From an uncultured bacterium (GTDB taxonomy: Bacteria; Bacteroidota; Bacteroidia; Chitinophagales; Chitinophagaceae), in contig CAJBPC010000451.1 in assembly GCA_903957405.1 (NCBI GenBank), positions 1 to 9,372 of the forward strand: a stretch of 9,372 nucleotides of DNA, written 5' to 3'. This document shows positions 7,695 to 9,372 of this stretch, piece after piece. Position 1 is the stretch's first letter. Each line of letters starts with the position of its first letter. The notes under the pieces are model-generated. The model made no database searches, had not been told where the DNA came from, and saw only the letters and a program-made list of their open reading frames with translations. Both the position numbers and the translations under genes were made by a program.

Positions 7695-7710
7695 AAAATT
7701 GTGCAATTTT
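7695..7710. promoter_or_regulatory. 16-base inverted repeat in the DUF4197 leader
   Basis: The perfect 7-base arms AAAATTG and CAATTTT flank a central TG, 22 bases before the ATG at 7733. The right end overlaps TACCGTTG (7710-7717), one mismatch from the TAnnTTTG -7 box. The arrangement would suit an operator overlapping a promoter. It could also be chance in an AT-rich leader, and there is no T tract to make it a terminator. Confidence 0.3.
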
Positions 7711-7732
7711 ACCGTTGAAACAACTTTTCACC

Positions 7733-8461
7733 ATGAAGCATACCGCATTCATCCTCTGCCTGTCCTTGTCGATTTCCGAACAGATGATGGCTCAGGAAAC
7801 CGGATCCGGAAATATCCTCAAGGATATCAAGGGGCTTGTAAAGCCGGCAGACAGCAGCGTTCCCCGGACCGATATCGCATCCGGACTCAAGGAGGCGTTG
7901 ATAGTGGGGGCGGAGCTGAGCGGCAAAAAGCTCTCCGCAGTGGATGGTTTCTTTGGCAATGCCGTGCTGAAGATCCTATTGCCCCCGGAAGCTGTCAAGG
8001 TGGAGCAAAAACTGCGCGGCATGGGACTGGGCAAGCAGGTCGACCAGGCGATCCTTACCGTGAATCGCGCCGCAGAGGATGCGGCAAAGTCCGCCGCACC
8101 GATCTTCATCCAGGCGATCCGGGAGATGACGATCCAGGATGCGGCAGGAATCCTGCGGGGCGGCGATACTGCCGCCACGAGCTATCTCCGCGGCCGGACC
8201 AGCCTGACGCTTACGGAAGCTTTCCGGCCGGTGATCGACAAGTCGTTGGAGAAGGTCGGCGCCACCCGGCACTGGAATACGATATTCAATGCCTATAACC
8301 GTTTTGCCAGGGAGAAGGTCAACCCCGACCTTGCCGGCTATGTGACGGACCGTGCACTCTACGGCATCTTCATGCAACTCGGCGAAGAGGAGCGGAAGAT
8401 CAGAAAGGACCCCCTGGCCCGTACGACGGATCTGCTGCGCAGGGTGTTCGGTAAAAACTGA
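7733..8461 (+). CDS. exported DUF4197 family protein
   Basis: The 242-residue product is a clear DUF4197 member, a family without an established function. Family blocks are GLKEALIVGA (51-60), the short hydrophobic LLPPEAVKVEQKLR segment (82-95), NRAAEDAA (111-118), MTIQDAAGILRGGDTAAT (132-149), TRHWN (178-182), VNPDLAGYVTDRALYGIF (196-213) and a basic C-terminus KIRKDPLARTTDLL (222-235). The fold should be almost wholly alpha-helical. The start at 7733 was chosen because it gives a signal peptide (MKHTAF, hydrophobic core, MMA before Gln21). The longer frame from 7397 runs through the end of the M43 gene in another phase and is not real. There is no lipobox at the cleavage site. It lies 118 bases after the protease gene and is probably transcribed on its own. 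A periplasmic location is inferred from the signal only. Confidence 0.9.
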   Translation: MKHTAFILCLSLSISEQMMAQETGSGNILKDIKGLVKPADSSVPRTDIASGLKEALIVGAELSGKKLSAVDGFFGNAVLKILLPPEAVKVEQKLRGMGLGKQVDQAILTVNRAAEDAAKSAAPIFIQAIREMTIQDAAGILRGGDTAATSYLRGRTSLTLTEAFRPVIDKSLEKVGATRHWNTIFNAYNRFAREKVNPDLAGYVTDRALYGIFMQLGEEERKIRKDPLARTTDLLRRVFGKN

Positions 8462-8468
8462 CAGGCAT

Positions 8469-8511
8469 AAAAAATCAGGAGCCCGCATCATGCGACGCGG
8501 CTGCTCCTGAT
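8469..8511 (-). terminator. intrinsic terminator of lpdA
   Basis: Arms ATCAGGAGC (8474-8482) and GCTCCTGAT (8503-8511) form a 9-bp stem. It is extended by CCGC (8483-8486) with GCGG (8497-8500) after a 2-base bulge, around a 10-base loop. On the minus strand the stem is followed by a run of T (A run at 8469-8474 on plus), giving a classic terminator 18 bases after the lpdA stop. On the plus strand the following bases are CGTTCC, so it is a poor terminator for the DUF4197 gene, whose stop is 12 bases away. Confidence 0.85.
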
Positions 8512-8528
8512 CGTTCCATGCAATATCG

Positions 8529-9372
8529 TCAAATGTCTATCGCCTCGCCGTAAGCCACTGCCACGGCTTCTTTCAGCGCTTCGCTCATCGTCGGGTGCGG
8601 GTGGACCGAATTGAGGATCTCCTGGTAGGTGGTTTCGAGCTTGCGGGCCGTGACGACTTCTGCGATCAGCTCCGTCACCCCGGCACCGATCATGTGTGCA
8701 CCGAGGAACTCCCCGTATTTAGCATCGAATATTACTTTCACGAAACCATCAGTGTTGCCGGATGCGCTGGCTTTGCCGCTGGCCATGAAGGGGAACTTGC
8801 CCACTTTCACTTCATAACCGGCGTCTTTGGCGGCCTTCTCTGTGTAGCCGACCGATGCGATCTCCGGAGAACAGTAGGTGCAGCCGGGGATATTGTTGTA
8901 ATCCATGCCCTCCGGCATATGGTGGTATTTCTTTTCGAGGTAGCCGATATGCTCCGCTGCGGTGATGCCCTCCTTGCTGGCGACATGCGCCAGTGCTTGG
9001 CCCGGGGCGCAGTCACCAATGGCATAGATGCCCGCAACGTTGGTCTGTCCGAATCGATCGACCACCACTCTGCCTTTCTCCGCTTTGATGCCGGTCTCTT
9101 CCAGACCAATGTTTTCGATATTCGAAGCAATGCCGACCGCACTCAGCAGGATGTCCGCCTCGAGCACCGTCTCGCCCGCGGCACTCTTCACGGTCGCCTT
9201 GACACCGGCGCCGGAGGTGTTCACGGAAGTGACTTCGCTGCCCGTCAGTATGGTGATGCCTTTCTTGCGGAATTGCTTCTCCAGTTCCTTGCTGATGTCC
9301 TCGTCCTCTACAGGCACGATGCGCGGCATGAATTCCACGACGGTGACCTTGGTGCCCATGGTATTGTAGAAA
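8529..9372 (-). CDS. lpdA: dihydrolipoyl dehydrogenase (E3), C-terminal part
   Basis: The last 280 residues of the flavoprotein E3 are visible; the frame stays open through the right edge, so the gene begins outside the window. E3 reoxidises the lipoyl groups of 2-oxoacid dehydrogenase and glycine cleavage complexes with NAD+. The visible part starts within the NAD domain (MGTKVTVVEFMP after FYNT). It continues with the FAD-contacting GDCAPGQALAHVASKEG block and the dimer interface starting NIPGCTYCSPEIASVGYTE. It ends with the catalytic HPHPTMSE, whose His and Glu act across the dimer, and then YGEAIDI. The redox disulfide and the FAD and NAD GxGxxG loops lie outside. The Met at 9359 is internal, not a start. 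Length and spacing match standard bacterial Lpd of about 465 residues. The gene converges on DUF4197 with a terminator between them. Confidence 0.95.
   Translation of the reverse strand, partial: FYNTMGTKVTVVEFMPRIVPVEDEDISKELEKQFRKKGITILTGSEVTSVNTSGAGVKATVKSAAGETVLEADILLSAVGIASNIENIGLEETGIKAEKGRVVVDRFGQTNVAGIYAIGDCAPGQALAHVASKEGITAAEHIGYLEKKYHHMPEGMDYNNIPGCTYCSPEIASVGYTEKAAKDAGYEVKVGKFPFMASGKASASGNTDGFVKVIFDAKYGEFLGAHMIGAGVTELIAEVVTARKLETTYQEILNSVHPHPTMSEALKEAVAVAYGEAIDI

Noticed and set aside
7397..7732. Longer start for the DUF4197 frame
   Set aside because: The added part is an out-of-phase reading of the M43 sorting domain; the ATG at 7733 gives a signal peptide.
9357..9359. Met as the start of the dihydrolipoyl dehydrogenase gene
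   Set aside because: It is an internal residue in the NAD domain; the frame continues to the window edge with residues FYNT before it.
1..9372. Mobile elements, CRISPR arrays, phage or defence genes
   Set aside because: No transposase, integrase, direct-repeat array or recognised defence protein was seen on either strand.

Overview
The window looks like a chromosomal stretch from a Bacteroidota bacterium, most likely close to Chitinophagaceae. The grounds are a type IX secretion (T9SS) C-terminal sorting domain, a glucosamine-6-phosphate deaminase fused to a PIG-L/LmbE domain, the absence of Shine-Dalgarno sequences at the starts, a TAnnTTTG-type promoter element, and several signal peptides followed directly by Gln. 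Family placement is inference; the phylum is well supported.

Layout, left to right. Bases 1-28 hold the 5' part of a tRNA gene on the minus strand, cut by the window edge. After a 349-base leader region comes a secreted M1 zinc aminopeptidase (378-2855, plus) with a strong intrinsic terminator. A 388-base gap with a few hairpins but no credible gene separates it from two minus-strand genes. These are the NagB/PIG-L fusion (3244-5151) and, upstream of it, a lipoprotein glutaminyl-peptide cyclotransferase (5260-6096). A 282-base divergent intergenic region leads to a plus-strand M43 (pappalysin/cytophagalysin-type) metalloprotease with a T9SS sorting domain (6379-7614), followed by an exported DUF4197 protein (7733-8461). 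The right edge holds the C-terminal 280 residues of dihydrolipoyl dehydrogenase on the minus strand (8529 to beyond 9372), with its own terminator at 8469-8511.

Functionally this is mostly housekeeping and envelope biology: peptide degradation outside the cytoplasm (M1, M43), maturation of exported proteins (glutaminyl cyclase), amino-sugar catabolism (NagB fusion) and a 2-oxoacid dehydrogenase component (Lpd). No mobile element, CRISPR array, phage gene or defence system is visible. The most interesting thread is that all three predicted signal-peptidase I substrates here place Gln at the likely +1 position, while a glutaminyl cyclase that would cap such N-termini is encoded between them. 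I see no clearly undescribed system.
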